From positions 6,510,001 to 6,574,000 of the forward strand of contig CP075496.1 in the NCBI GenBank assembly GCA_021613535.1: a stretch of 64,000 bases of DNA. The letters run 5' to 3'. This stretch comes from Adineta vaga. Its lineage: Eukaryota; Rotifera. The notes below the pieces were generated by a model. That model saw nothing but the letters and a program-made list of their open reading frames with translations. It ran no database searches and was not told the origin of the DNA. The position numbers were made by a program, and so were the translations under genes. This document shows positions 46,508 to 57,011 of this stretch, piece after piece. Positions within the stretch are counted from its first letter, which is position 1. The number at the start of each line of letters is the position of its first letter.

Positions 46508-47404
46508 ATGAAAAATAATACACAATCGACATATGTAAATATGTCTGCCTATGTAGCATTATCATGTCTAATTGCATTTGTTATCGTGATAACAATATGT
46601 CTTGTAAAACAATTTATTTGGGATCCACTATTATCAAGACGTTTTGAAGATCTTCGACCAGTTCTATCTGAATCTGTTCGAAAATTTTCAATAACCTTTT
46701 ATCGTCCACAATCGACTATAGCATCAAATTTTTCTTTAAACAAATCAACATCCGATTCTTGTGTTAAACCAACTGACCCACCTGAAATAACCGATAAAAA
46801 TTCGATTACTATCCCACAAAATCCACCTTCAACAAATACTCAAATAAATCCAATCAATAAATCATTACCACGTCGTTCATATGGTTCATCATTATTGAAT
46901 CCATTTGTTTATACTAACTTCGGTACTGAAGATATAACAGATGATAAAACACCACCGTCATATCCAGTATTACATTTCAGTTGTGAATATAATCCATCAA
47001 CATTTAGTATTCGATTAAATGTCCAAAATTTACGTCACATGAATTCATTACTATCAGCATCGAATTATACAATTACAAAAGATGCATATATATTTCTTCG
47101 ATTTACCTTATTTTCAACGACGATAACTGGTGAACCATATGAAACATCATTACAACATTTCCAAGATTTTATACGTTTTGGTGAAACATTTAATATTTTG
47201 AGTAATATTCGAGCTGGAGATTTACTTAATTATGATATTAAGTTTTTTCTTATGTTATTAACGGAGAAAAATATGTATGAATTAGGTGAAGCAAATTATT
47301 CAACAAAAGATGATCAACTTACACATATTTTATATATTGAACGAATTTTACCGATTCGTTTAAGTAAAAAAATAAAATCAGCAACGAGCGAAGACAATGA
47401 ATAG
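46508..47404 (+). CDS. Single-exon membrane protein with one C2-like domain
   Basis: A 298-residue uninterrupted frame, unusual here because its neighbours are intron-rich. It has a short extracellular N-terminus with NNTQS, one membrane helix (AYVALSCLIAFVIVITICLV) and a Ser/Thr/Pro-rich linker with many prolines. The C-terminal region has a C2-like pattern: PVLHFSCEYNPSTFSIRLNV, NLRHMNSLL, DAYIFLRFTLFS, then FGETFNI and a long helical or beta stretch. Typical calcium-binding aspartates of C2 loops are not evident. The architecture (TM, linker, C2) is synaptotagmin-like but with only one C2 domain. It could be a retroposed or degenerate synaptotagmin relative. The protein family is not recognised with confidence. 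Confidence 0.7.
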   Translation: MKNNTQSTYVNMSAYVALSCLIAFVIVITICLVKQFIWDPLLSRRFEDLRPVLSESVRKFSITFYRPQSTIASNFSLNKSTSDSCVKPTDPPEITDKNSITIPQNPPSTNTQINPINKSLPRRSYGSSLLNPFVYTNFGTEDITDDKTPPSYPVLHFSCEYNPSTFSIRLNVQNLRHMNSLLSASNYTITKDAYIFLRFTLFSTTITGEPYETSLQHFQDFIRFGETFNILSNIRAGDLLNYDIKFFLMLLTEKNMYELGEANYSTKDDQLTHILYIERILPIRLSKKIKSATSEDNE

Positions 47405-49677
47405 ATAGATACAGTTTGTCAAAGATGTTTTATTTATATAAATATATATTTCTTATTGTTGTTCTTGTCCGGTTGATGTTGTCTCCAAATAGCCAATGTT
47501 AATTTTTTTTGTAGAATAAAAAACTGAAGAAAACTTCTGTCGAAACAGTGGTAAGATTTGCTTTTTTAGATAATGATTTGATTAATTTTGACTACATCGA
47601 ATAAACAATTAATAATTATCGTATTGATAAACATCAACACTTCGAGATTTTTGTATATATAGTGAATTATATTATATACAAGTTCTTTGGGTATAACATT
47701 TTCTGATTAATTCTTTTGATCATAAAGTTCAGAGGGCAATTTTCCGGTAATGACGCTTACTTTCAACCTTAAAATCAAAATGTCTTTTGTCGTTATTCAA
47801 AAAAGAAAAAGCCTATGAATGATATTAATTATAGATATACATTTATCCTTGCTCAAAATTAGCTTTTCTTCCAAATTTTTCACGAACTGATTCGAATTCG
47901 AATAATAGATATGCATTTCCTCTTATTTATAATGTTTTATTTTGGTTATTATGATTTATAATTCTTAAATATACGCATACACACGCTTGTGTATGAATTA
48001 TATCTGTGAGCAACAACAAATACCAAATCTTTTCCTGTCAACAATCGCTTTTATAGGTGCTTTTTCGAATTCATCATTCATATTAGAGCTCGAAATGGGT
48101 AGCTGCTTGTTTTCATAGTCCTACAGAATTCATTTATTATTTCGAAATCAAAACCAAATAGTCATTCCGTAATCTCCTTCCTCAACAACAATTACAGGAT
48201 TTATATGAAATGATAAACTTAAAATACGATGATGTATTTCTTCGATAGATGTTCGAAACATATTGATGATTGATTCCAAATCAGTGAATACAAAGTATGA
48301 AAGAGAACTATGAAATATTATTTGAAAGGTTTTAACAAGTAGGTGAATCATAAAATGATAAATGAACTGTATTAATACGATTTAATTGAATAGCAGGAAG
48401 CATTGAAATAATTGATTGTAAAGAAGTCTTTTATGATGTAAATAGTGCACGAAGTCGAGATGGATAATTCTTGAATAGAATGCATTGTAAGGAAGCAATT
48501 GTTTCTACTTTCGTTACACATAGGAATCGAGATTCGTCGATATTCTCCTTCCAACCAACTTGTTGTAAATGAAAACAATTACCATCAGGTATCTGTGCTT
48601 TATGTGTTGCAAAAGTATACGAAGATAATTAAAAGAACATTCTAATGGTATAATATACCCTAGTGGAAGACCTCATTCAACATCTTGATCTTAATTGAGT
48701 GAACCAAGTATGTTTAAATGCGGTAAACATTCTCCATGAATGTCTAAAGACGCTTTGTTGGATGTAAAACAGATCCTACATACAAAACTCTCCTGAAAAA
48801 AACACAAAGAATCAATTAAATGAAAGCTTTAGTTAAAAGAAACGATTTTTACATAAACTTATGTATCAGTCTATTAGAATTGTTTATGAATTCTTCATTG
48901 CTTATCTCCTCGAAATATGACATTGATCTTCTACCATGGATGTGAATTAGCACCTTCTCCTCCTCAATAAATATTATTCATTACCTATCGTCTTTTTGTT
49001 TTTTTCCATGGTGTTGTCCTCGTACTGTAGTTTTGTATTGTTTTTATTCGTAGTCCTCTTGGCTTTAACAACTTAAATTAAATTAAATTAAATCCTAACC
49101 AAATCTTTTCTTTTATTTCTTGAGAAAATATCCAAACTGGTGAATATAATCTTCATGGTTTAACATCAAATTTGCATTTTCAAGATATTTGGCAGAAGTT
49201 TATTCGACATTTTCAGTTAATTGATTATATGAAGTCAGTTTTTAATTTGAGAAAGAATAAAAATCATTTATTTTTATCACTTTAAAGTTCAACATGGACA
49301 AATTGTACAATGACTCCAAATAATTTACTTAAAATTGATTCATTAAAAAGTAAAGAATCAACAATCGACCAACATTTCATTCTATAACAATAACGGGGTT
49401 GTTCAATGAGCAAGCGACATCTGTTTAGAAGAAATCATTTTAGCTATATGTGGTTTATGAAAAATATAGACTTTTAAATAAAATTATTTTCAAGATTAGG
49501 TTTGTTTTTATTTAAAAATAAAATATCACATCCGTGCGCCAACTGTAGGCATTGCCGCGTCTTTGTTCTTATACTCTGCCTCTGAGTGTCAATCAACTCT
49601 TCTTTGTTTCAAATTTGCCACTCCAATTTTCGTTGTTATATTGTATCAGCAAAAAAGAAAATCTCTATTCTATCATT
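47405..49677. other. Spacer with a decayed coding fragment
   Basis: Mostly AT-rich. The 48148-48800 minus-strand stretch (separate entry) looks like decayed coding sequence. A pentanucleotide AAATT run lies near 49074-49092. The interval from 49500 to the Aurora start contains an open frame that reads into the Aurora ATG but whose first part lacks support. Confidence 0.45.
48148..48800 (-). pseudogene. Possible decayed F-box/LRR-like gene fragment
   Basis: On the minus strand, three frames each contain short plausible protein pieces separated by stops and shifts: a piece with GECLPHLNILGSLN (about 48745-48700), a piece with VGWKENIDESRFLCV (about 48560-48520), and the longer frame 48351-48148 (LESIINMFRTSIEEIHHRIL). 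The Leu-rich spacing and wording resemble the leucine-rich part of the F-box gene at 59.3-62.6 kb. No intact frame survives. It may also be chance. Confidence 0.3.
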
Positions 49678-51182
49678 ATGTCTGAAGAAACTATGGATGA
49701 TCAGCAAGTAATTAAACTAAATTTGATGTTTTTGTTTTTCACTTTCACTTTGATTTGATTTGATTATATTGTAGTTATATGCAGATATCGAAGCTGTAAA
49801 GATTTCATTTGATGTTGCACAATGTGATGGTGATTCTCTCTATACTTATCTACCAAATTGGTTAAATAATTTAACTGATGAACAAATTCGAGCTCCACCA
49901 ACATCTGGAAATGTGTTTCAACAATACATTCGTCAATCTCATCTTGAAACTACCATGGCAAATAGTATACGTAAAATGGCATTAAAGTAAATTAGTTTTA
50001 AAGAGAAGATAATTCTATTTCTTTCTTGTAGCGAAGATCGTTTATTTACTATTGATGATTTTGAATTTGGGCGACCACTTGGTAAAGGTGCATTCGGTAT
50101 TGTCTATTTAGCACGATTAAAAAAAACGAAATTTATCTGTGCATTGAAAGTAAATTAATATTTTTGTTTGTATTTCGTGATTTTAAAAGTTGTTGTCTGT
50201 TTTAGATGCTTCATAAGAGTAAAATCAATGAATATTCAATGGCTGAACAAGTCAAAATCGAAACGGAATCGGGTTTTAAATTAAATCATCCATTAATTTT
50301 AACAATGTATGATGTATTTCATGATGAAAAACGTTTTTATTTCATGCTTGAATATGCTCCACATGGTCAACTTTATCGTTTCTTACAAAAATTACGTCGT
50401 TTTACTGATCGTTTAGCCGCTAGTGTAAGAAATATCTTATTGACTATTTATTTCATATATTTTAAAAGAATTTTGTTTCTTCTAGTATATTTATCAGATT
50501 AGTCATGCATTAGAATATTGTCATAGTAAAAGTATTATTCATCGAGATTTAAAACCAGAAAATAGTAAGTCTACTCTTTCTAAAGAATGATTTCGATGAA
50601 ATTTTCTAACGTGTTTAGTTCTGGTGGATTGTTGTGGAAATATAAAGTTGGCTGATTTTGGTTGGTCTACAAAAATTCGTCATGCTGATACGATGTAAAT
50701 TGAACATATATATTCTTTTTTAGAAAAGAAAAGGATTAATTTATCAATGAATATTTTAGGAATACAACTGCATGTGGTACATTAGATTATTTAGCACCGG
50801 AAATTGTTGGTCATAAACAATATCAATATCATGTCGATAATTGGTGTGTTGGAGTTCTTGCCTATGAATTATTATCTGGACATGCACCATTTGAAGGCAC
50901 AGATGATGAAACAAAAGTTAAAATTGCAAATATTAATTATACATTTCCAGATTATTTCTCACCTCTTGCAAGACGATTTATTGATAATGTAAGATTCAAT
51001 ATAAAAATCATTGAAATTAGATATTATGTTTATTTCTTTACTTTTAGCTTTTACAAAAAGATCCTAAACGACGTATGCAACTTTTAGATTGTATTGCACA
51101 TGATTGGTTACAAATAAATGCATATAAATATATGTTTGGTCCTTATAAATGTCCGATATATGTAAATATGGATGAACAATAA
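49678..51182 (+). CDS. AURK: Aurora family mitotic kinase
   Basis: Aurora kinases control centrosome, spindle and chromosome segregation. Exons in phase: 49678-49707, 49775-49986, 50032-50149, 50206-50424, 50486-50564, 50619-50694, 50760-50988, 51048-51182. A short N-terminus of about 90 residues precedes the kinase domain. [18 protein letters not shown] gives the glycine loop, ALKML the catalytic lysine, HRDLKPEN the catalytic loop, LADFGWSTK the DFG with the Aurora-type WS, and [13 protein letters not shown] the activation loop. FFMLEY-like hinge and [14 protein letters not shown] further support Aurora. Oddities: the usual basic pair before the activation threonines is MN, so the R-R-x-S/T type site is altered, and [15 protein letters not shown] has Asn where DLW is usual. 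An AATAAA occurs at about 51226. Aurora A versus B cannot be settled. Confidence 0.9.
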
Positions 51183-54064
51183 TAATCTTCCAATGTTTAT
51201 TTTCAAATTGTTTATAATGTAAAGAAATAAAAGATTGTTTATAAAAAATTATTACAGAAGATATATTTGTATGTAAGCAAGAAATTTATTCATAATAAAA
51301 TAATTGATCGAACGTACTTGGTCTGATTGATTTGTTAGACGGTATGTCTGAAGCAGACAGTGCACTTGAATATGGAACTAAGGATGAGAATAGAAATGAT
51401 TATTATGACTATTTACATCTCAAACATGTTCGAATGATTCCGAAGGTCACAAGAAAAATGTTGTAATCTAGTCAAAAGAAAAGACTATATATTCTGTGAC
51501 AACTAAATTAAAAGAATTAAATCTCTTTGAATGGACCTTGAATCTTCGATTCGTCTGATCTATAATTCTATTCGAATATTTATCTTCTTTATTAAAACAA
51601 TATTTGTAAAAAATGTTTTTTTATGAAATTATCTTTCGAGTATTCAAGCCGAGAAACAAATTTGGTGATAATCAATAATCATGATAAGATGTTAAGCGTT
51701 TCTCGTATTGGCATCGATCGATCTTATTATTATTATTCGATAATCTCGGATAGACAAAAAAAAGAATTGTGTATATGTACATTGGAAATAAATGTTTCTT
51801 TTACCTAACTCATAGCGTATGTTTAAACGTCGAGATTTTGTAATTAATTTTTCGAGCATTTGTTCTAGGTCACTGAATAATTACGTGAGCACGTTGTTAC
51901 CACTTGTTCTAGTACAAATGAAAAGGATTTAACACTTCTTTCAAAAATTGTCAATAGATTGTCTACATTTAGCCAAGGAAGAAGAATCTCAAATTGGTTT
52001 GAACATTCTTTGTCTACTATCTATCTATCTGTCTGTCTATCATTTATATTAAACCGGAGATGACATTTCCCTTTTTTGTCACATACTTTATTCAATAACA
52101 ATAGATAAAGACAGTTACAAGTCAATCCTACATGACAATAAGAAGAATGATTCTTGTTAACGAAGATAATATGTCTAAATATTAAGTCACTCAATTAGTT
52201 TCAAGTTTTCTTTGTTGTTTTGTTTCTTTAATGAAAAAGAAAACGTTGAATTGATCTCAGACATTTGATGCCTTGAAGATACAATGTCTATGTGACAATC
52301 CTATAACATATATAAACAAAAAAAGTATTTAAGATTGTTTCGATAAAGTTATATTGACGATACACTTGTGACATTCAGCTGTCGTATTGCATCACTTTTG
52401 TATACATAATACATATATTGAAAGAGTTAAATCATAACAGTTAGTAAGATTGTTATCATCATTAGTTAATAGTCACATTTTATAAATATAGATAAAGAGA
52501 ATAAAAAAAAGAAAGAAAGAAAGAAAGGAACTTATTGGTATATACATTTGAACAAGAGAAAAATAATTAGAGCGGCATTATACATACATATTATAAAGAA
52601 AGAAAAAGAAAAAAAGAAAGCTTTTAGCTTCGTTTTATTGAATGATATCTATCATTCGTTTATTCATTGATTGAATTGAGATAGAAAGAGTCACATATAC
52701 AATATATAAAAGAACATCTCATCCAGATGCGTTGTTAGGTCCTCAAACGAGTTGAACAAACAAGCAACTATTCGATTAGGAATGAACAGGTGGTGAAGAA
52801 CAATTAGACTTTTATTCTCTTTCGAATACAAATATACGCGCGCGCGTGTGTGTATGTTGTTATTGCATCATATTGTTTCGCACGCGTTCGTATAGACCTG
52901 TATATAGTAGTATGTCTGTATGGTGCCTTAAGTGGACCCTTCGGTAAAGAGTAAGAGCCCAACCATTAGGCCAATACTGTCCTTGTGTTACTATTCAATA
53001 GTGATGAGTGACACATTGACACTTGCACTATTCATATTTCATTCCTTTATTTAGTTACTCATATGTCCTATACAAATTTTCAATTGATCATATCTGCTAT
53101 GAGAATGTAAAAGAATAACATTTTTGTCGAATATATATGTATATGTTCGAATAGATTATTGCCAGGCGCTTCGTCCCCATTTTTCAAATGGTACATATAT
53201 ATATATATATACATACATACTTACATGAGAGACAACTAACATCGATATTGTTTATAGAAAGTAAATGCGTGTATCTATGTACATGCAGGTATTAATTCAT
53301 TTGTTCATTAGCTTAGACGGAACTTAAAGTATATGTCGAATTAATAACAATAGTAATGTTGTTCTGCCTGTTCTAGTCTTGATGAACACCATGGATTGTC
53401 AATGAGATCATTAGTATATGAACATGTATTGATTTCTTTTTTTCTCTTCGTTGCGTTAGTTAGTTAGTTAGAAGAAATTCAACATATAGGTATGAGTAGT
53501 TATGATTTCATTCAAAAAAATATAATCACATACATCCACTTACACATACTAGTCAAATCGTCTTATGTCACAAGATTTAAAATATATACATTTCATTCAC
53601 TTTTCTCAATTAGTTCTGACCATATAAATAATATGGCTTTCTTAGTTTCTATTTCTTGTCATATATGTACAACAAGCGAGAAAGGAAGATTAGAAAGAGA
53701 AGAGGAAGAAGAAGAAGAAGAAGGAGGAGGAGTGAGTGTTATTTTTTCAGGAATCAGGCGTACGCTCTTTCTCTTCTTCTTCTTCTTCGCTCTATTCTCC
53801 TCTTCAATTGTTCAATAGACGAACGACTTTATACACGCATGTAGACATATATTCTTTCATTTTTTTTTGTTCCGTAGCGTGGTATATGGCAATTTATTAA
53901 TCATTGAACGACAGAAACAAAATTAAAGAAAAAGAAAACTTCTCACTTGTTTTGTCTAATATTTCATCGTGTCAATTCAACTTTTTCATTTCACAACATT
54001 TTCAATTTGTCGATAACAACACATCTTGCTATGCCACCATGAATATATTTGATCATTTACTATC
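51183..54064. other. Long gene-poor spacer with simple repeats
   Basis: Contains tetranucleotide TCTA/TCTG repeats near 52020-52042, GAAA tracts near 52505-52530 and 52598-52620, a CG/GT run near 52838-52853, TA runs near 53194-53212 and a GAA/GGA run at about 53700-53735. A degenerate tRNA-like A-box fragment lies on the minus strand near 52920-52975. The open frames at 53492-53844 translate the purine repeat and were rejected. Confidence 0.5.
53699..53735. repeat. GAA/GGA purine microsatellite
   Basis: Purine-only trinucleotide tract that generates overlapping spurious reading frames rich in Glu or Arg. Confidence 0.8.
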
Positions 54065-55675
54065 ATGATTATTCAATTTCTTCTATTTATTATTTCTACT
54101 ACCGGTAATTAGTCCTACTAGATTTTGATTTTTTTCATCACTTATATCTTTGTTCATATTTCGATTTTCGTAATAAGCATGAGTATGCCTTTAGAGATAG
54201 GAAACATATATCTATACATCTAATATAAACAATGAAATCATTCAATTAGAGACACTTTTCTCATTTTTTTTGTTTGGTTGCGCGTGCTCTACCGGTTAAG
54301 GCAAGGTATGTTTAGCTAATTAATCTCCCGTGTGTATAACAACAATATTTGTGTGATGAAAAAGTAAAAGAGACAAAATATAAGAAATTTCTTCATTGTT
54401 ATTTACCAAAGGTTGTATATATTGAGAAAATGTTAAGAAAACAGTAACGATGTCTTCGTCATTGTAGAAATTAACTCTTCTATTATCAAGACCATTTCGT
54501 TTGATTTGATCAAGAAATCATATTGAGCATCTCAATTGAAAGAACAGTTGGAAAAGATGAAAGACTTCTTTTTTATTAATGTGATAGTGGCAAAACAGCA
54601 AAACATAATAGATTCGCTCTATGACTAGTCATTAAATTGAACAGCAGGAGAAGAAATATATATATATATATATATGTATGTCAATAGGAAGAATAAGAAA
54701 GAAATTTATTCCTTTTTTTTCTATCGATTAATTAACTATTTCAAGGTATTGTCGATTCGTCAAACACCCGACATATAAGTGGAGAACTTGATTCCACCGT
54801 TTCACTTCGATGTGAAATCGCTCAATTACCTTCAAATGCCGTTGTATGTCTTCATTCTTTGTTTGTTGGTACCTTTCATCTCTCTATTTGTAATTCAATC
54901 TTAGATTACATGGGTCTATCGACCAAGAATTCCTACGAGCAATGGAATCAAATGGTTACCATTATATGCAAATGCACGTCGTTTAACACAAAATAATCAA
55001 CGTTTTATTGTTGATTATAGTGGTTATCATCTTCAAACCGAAAAACACTTATCTGTCTTAACTATCAATCAATTGAATTTATCTGATGAAGGAATCTACA
55101 TGTGTAAATCCAATCAACATCAATATCTAGCAAATATTTTCAATATAACTGTCCTTCGTATGAGAGAAAAAAACAAACATTTGTTTGATTATTCCAATGA
55201 ATCTATTTCTATTTAGCTTCCATGAAAATCTTTCCAAATGATGGAATTCTTGAATTACATCCTTCTCAACGTTCATTCAATTTATCATGTACTGTACGAG
55301 AATTACATATAAATTCAATGGATCCATTGAATATCATATGGTATCACAATAAACATGTAATAAATCATCAACGAAATTCTCATTTAATTAATAAATATTC
55401 TCATAATAATCAAGCAACATTAATATTATATATACATAATTTATCATTGAATGATTCAGGTCTATTTACATGTGACTATAATAATGGATTAATTAGCAAA
55501 AATGTACAAATCTTATATACATCTTCGAGTAAATCTGATTTTTTGATCTAATCATCATCAAACTTTGTCCTTTTTCTTTCTAGTACTTGAATATTCAAAA
55601 TCGATGAGTAGTAAACCGATGTCTACATGGTCATCATTAGTTTTCATCATGAACATCATTTTTATTCTGCGATGA
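54065..55675 (+). CDS. Two-Ig-domain cell-surface protein, probably GPI-anchored (lachesin/IgLON-like)
   Basis: Probable cell-adhesion protein. Exons in phase: 54065-54104, 54746-54843, 54905-55157, 55217-55528, 55584-55675. Exon 1 encodes a signal peptide (MIIQFLLFIISTTG). The first Ig domain has STVSLRCEI, the core Trp (ITWVYR), and LNLSDEGIYMCKSN giving the D-x-G-x-Y-x-C motif. The second has FNLSCTV, IIWYHN and LNDSGLFTCDYN. The protein then ends in a hydrophobic tail (SLVFIMNIIFILR) with no cytoplasmic part, consistent with GPI attachment. Potential N-glycosylation sites (NLS, NIT, NDS) occur. It has two Ig domains rather than the three of IgLON/lachesin, so the family label is tentative. 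A tRNA-like fragment and an AT run lie in its 641-bp first intron. Confidence 0.8.
54655..54675. repeat. (AT)n microsatellite in Ig-gene intron 1
   Basis: Alternating AT run about 70 bp before the second exon. Confidence 0.8.
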
Positions 55676-56372
55676 ATAATTATCTTTCCTTTGTCTTATG
55701 ATCATCTATTTCTTTTCTCGTTTTTCATGCATGTGTGTTACACAGTGTTTGTTATCATGTTCGTTCTTGCTTTCTTTTTTCTGTTCATCGATCCAAATTA
55801 CAAATGAAGATGACAGTTGACTCTCGATATAAGACCTTGTCACTAGATTCATAGGGAATGTTTTCTCAGGAGAATATCTGAGAGAAAAAGTCAAACGATG
55901 AATTTTATGTATATATATATATATCGATGTATGTTTCTATCATCGTCAATTGGCCTTGGAAATTTGTCGCTCGACATGTTTCCAATTATAGTTGTATTAG
56001 AAAAGAAGGGAAAAAAAGGATCTGAGGAAATTTATCCTGAAAAGAATTAATGACAAATATTGAACAAAAGCAAGAGTGAAACAATTTTCTATCGGTCTCG
56101 TTAATGTTGTAGTTCTCATGTTCCACTCACTTACTTATTATTACATCATCAACATCATCTTATCTAGAAATAATCATCCTTCTCTATCTCTCCCTTTCGT
56201 ACATTACTCATCCGGGAAATAAGTATAGAACGGATTAGTCGTTACACCACTGCTGGCAATAGATATATTCTGAAAATGAATTCATTATCAAACTACAAGG
56301 CCGAGATTGACTTAAATTCATACAATCCTTTAACCATAATCTTATTAAAACGATGCAAAATACAATTTATTA
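55676..56372. other. Convergent spacer, Ig gene and unknown gene copy A
   Basis: No gene supported. A short TA run is at about 55909-55924. The right boundary of the duplicated segment (shared with 63619 onward) begins at about 56352. Confidence 0.5.
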
Positions 56373-56733
56373 TTACAAATCAAAACTTTGTTCATCATCA
56401 CTTTCATATCGTCTCAAACGAACACGACTGCGCAACAATTCCACGTCACAAACATATTCACAGGGTACTTTTGAACACACCAAATCATTTGATATCACTG
56501 TCACAAGACCATTCTTCTTTGTCAATGATGATTTCCGTTCTTCATCATACATCACCACATAACTACCTTCTTCCATCGAAAAACGGCAGCCACATTCACA
56601 TTGATAACTGTTGAGAACAAGAAGTAGACGATAACTTTGACAGAGTTTAGCAAAATATTCTTGTTGGAACAATGAAGTGGAAAGTTTCGATCGAGTCGAT
56701 AGTGGAAGAGGTGATGTTGATGAAGACATGCAA
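56352..56733. repeat. Duplicated segment, copy A
   Basis: This stretch matches 63619-64000 with about ten base differences over 361 compared positions and no length change in the coding part. The match continues past the window end, so only part of the repeat is seen. Confidence 0.9.
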
Positions 56734-57011
56734 GTACGAAAGAGATGACGACATTTATCGATCGATTTGTTTGTTGATAGTTGTTGTGATCGACGGCGTG
56801 GTGGTCTTGGTGGTGGAGGTGGTGAAGGTAAGGGTCGTGGTGAGAGAAGTGTATATCCGTCATCATCTTCGAGAAAAGCTACGATTGAAGACCGACATCG
56901 AGGTGCAGCATACGGAAGATCTCGTGTTTCGAGAATCGTTCTAGAACCATACGTTGACGAGTTACTGGATGTGGTTGATGAAAGTGAATGTAGAGATGGA
57001 TAAGACTGCAT
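56373..57011 (-). CDS. Unknown Pro-rich/Cys-rich protein, copy A
   Basis: A 212-residue single-exon frame. A likely 5' UTR intron acceptor (TTTCAG) lies just upstream of the ATG at 57011. The N-terminal third is Ser/Thr-rich (SLSSTTSSNSSTYGS), the centre has a polyproline/arginine segment (LPSPPPPPRPPRRR) that could bind SH3 domains. The C-terminal 100 residues form a compact conserved region with CECGCRF, EEGSYVVMYDEE and KKNGLVTVISNDLV, loosely reminiscent of an SH3-like fold, followed by an Arg-rich and acidic tail (RSRVRLRRYESDDEQSFDL). I do not recognise the family. A near-identical second copy lies at 63639-64000. Conservation of the frame between copies without indels supports a real gene. 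Confidence 0.7.
   Translation of the reverse strand: MQSYPSLHSLSSTTSSNSSTYGSRTILETRDLPYAAPRCRSSIVAFLEDDDGYTLLSPRPLPSPPPPPRPPRRRSQQLSTNKSIDKCRHLFRTCMSSSTSPLPLSTRSKLSTSLFQQEYFAKLCQSYRLLLVLNSYQCECGCRFSMEEGSYVVMYDEERKSSLTKKNGLVTVISNDLVCSKVPCEYVCDVELLRSRVRLRRYESDDEQSFDL

Noticed and set aside
53492-53844. Two frames with long Glu or Arg runs
   Set aside because: Generated by the GAA/GGA repeat.
56276-57003. Plus-strand and second minus-strand frames over gene copy A
   Set aside because: Shadow frames; only the 212-residue minus frame keeps sensible composition and continues between both copies.
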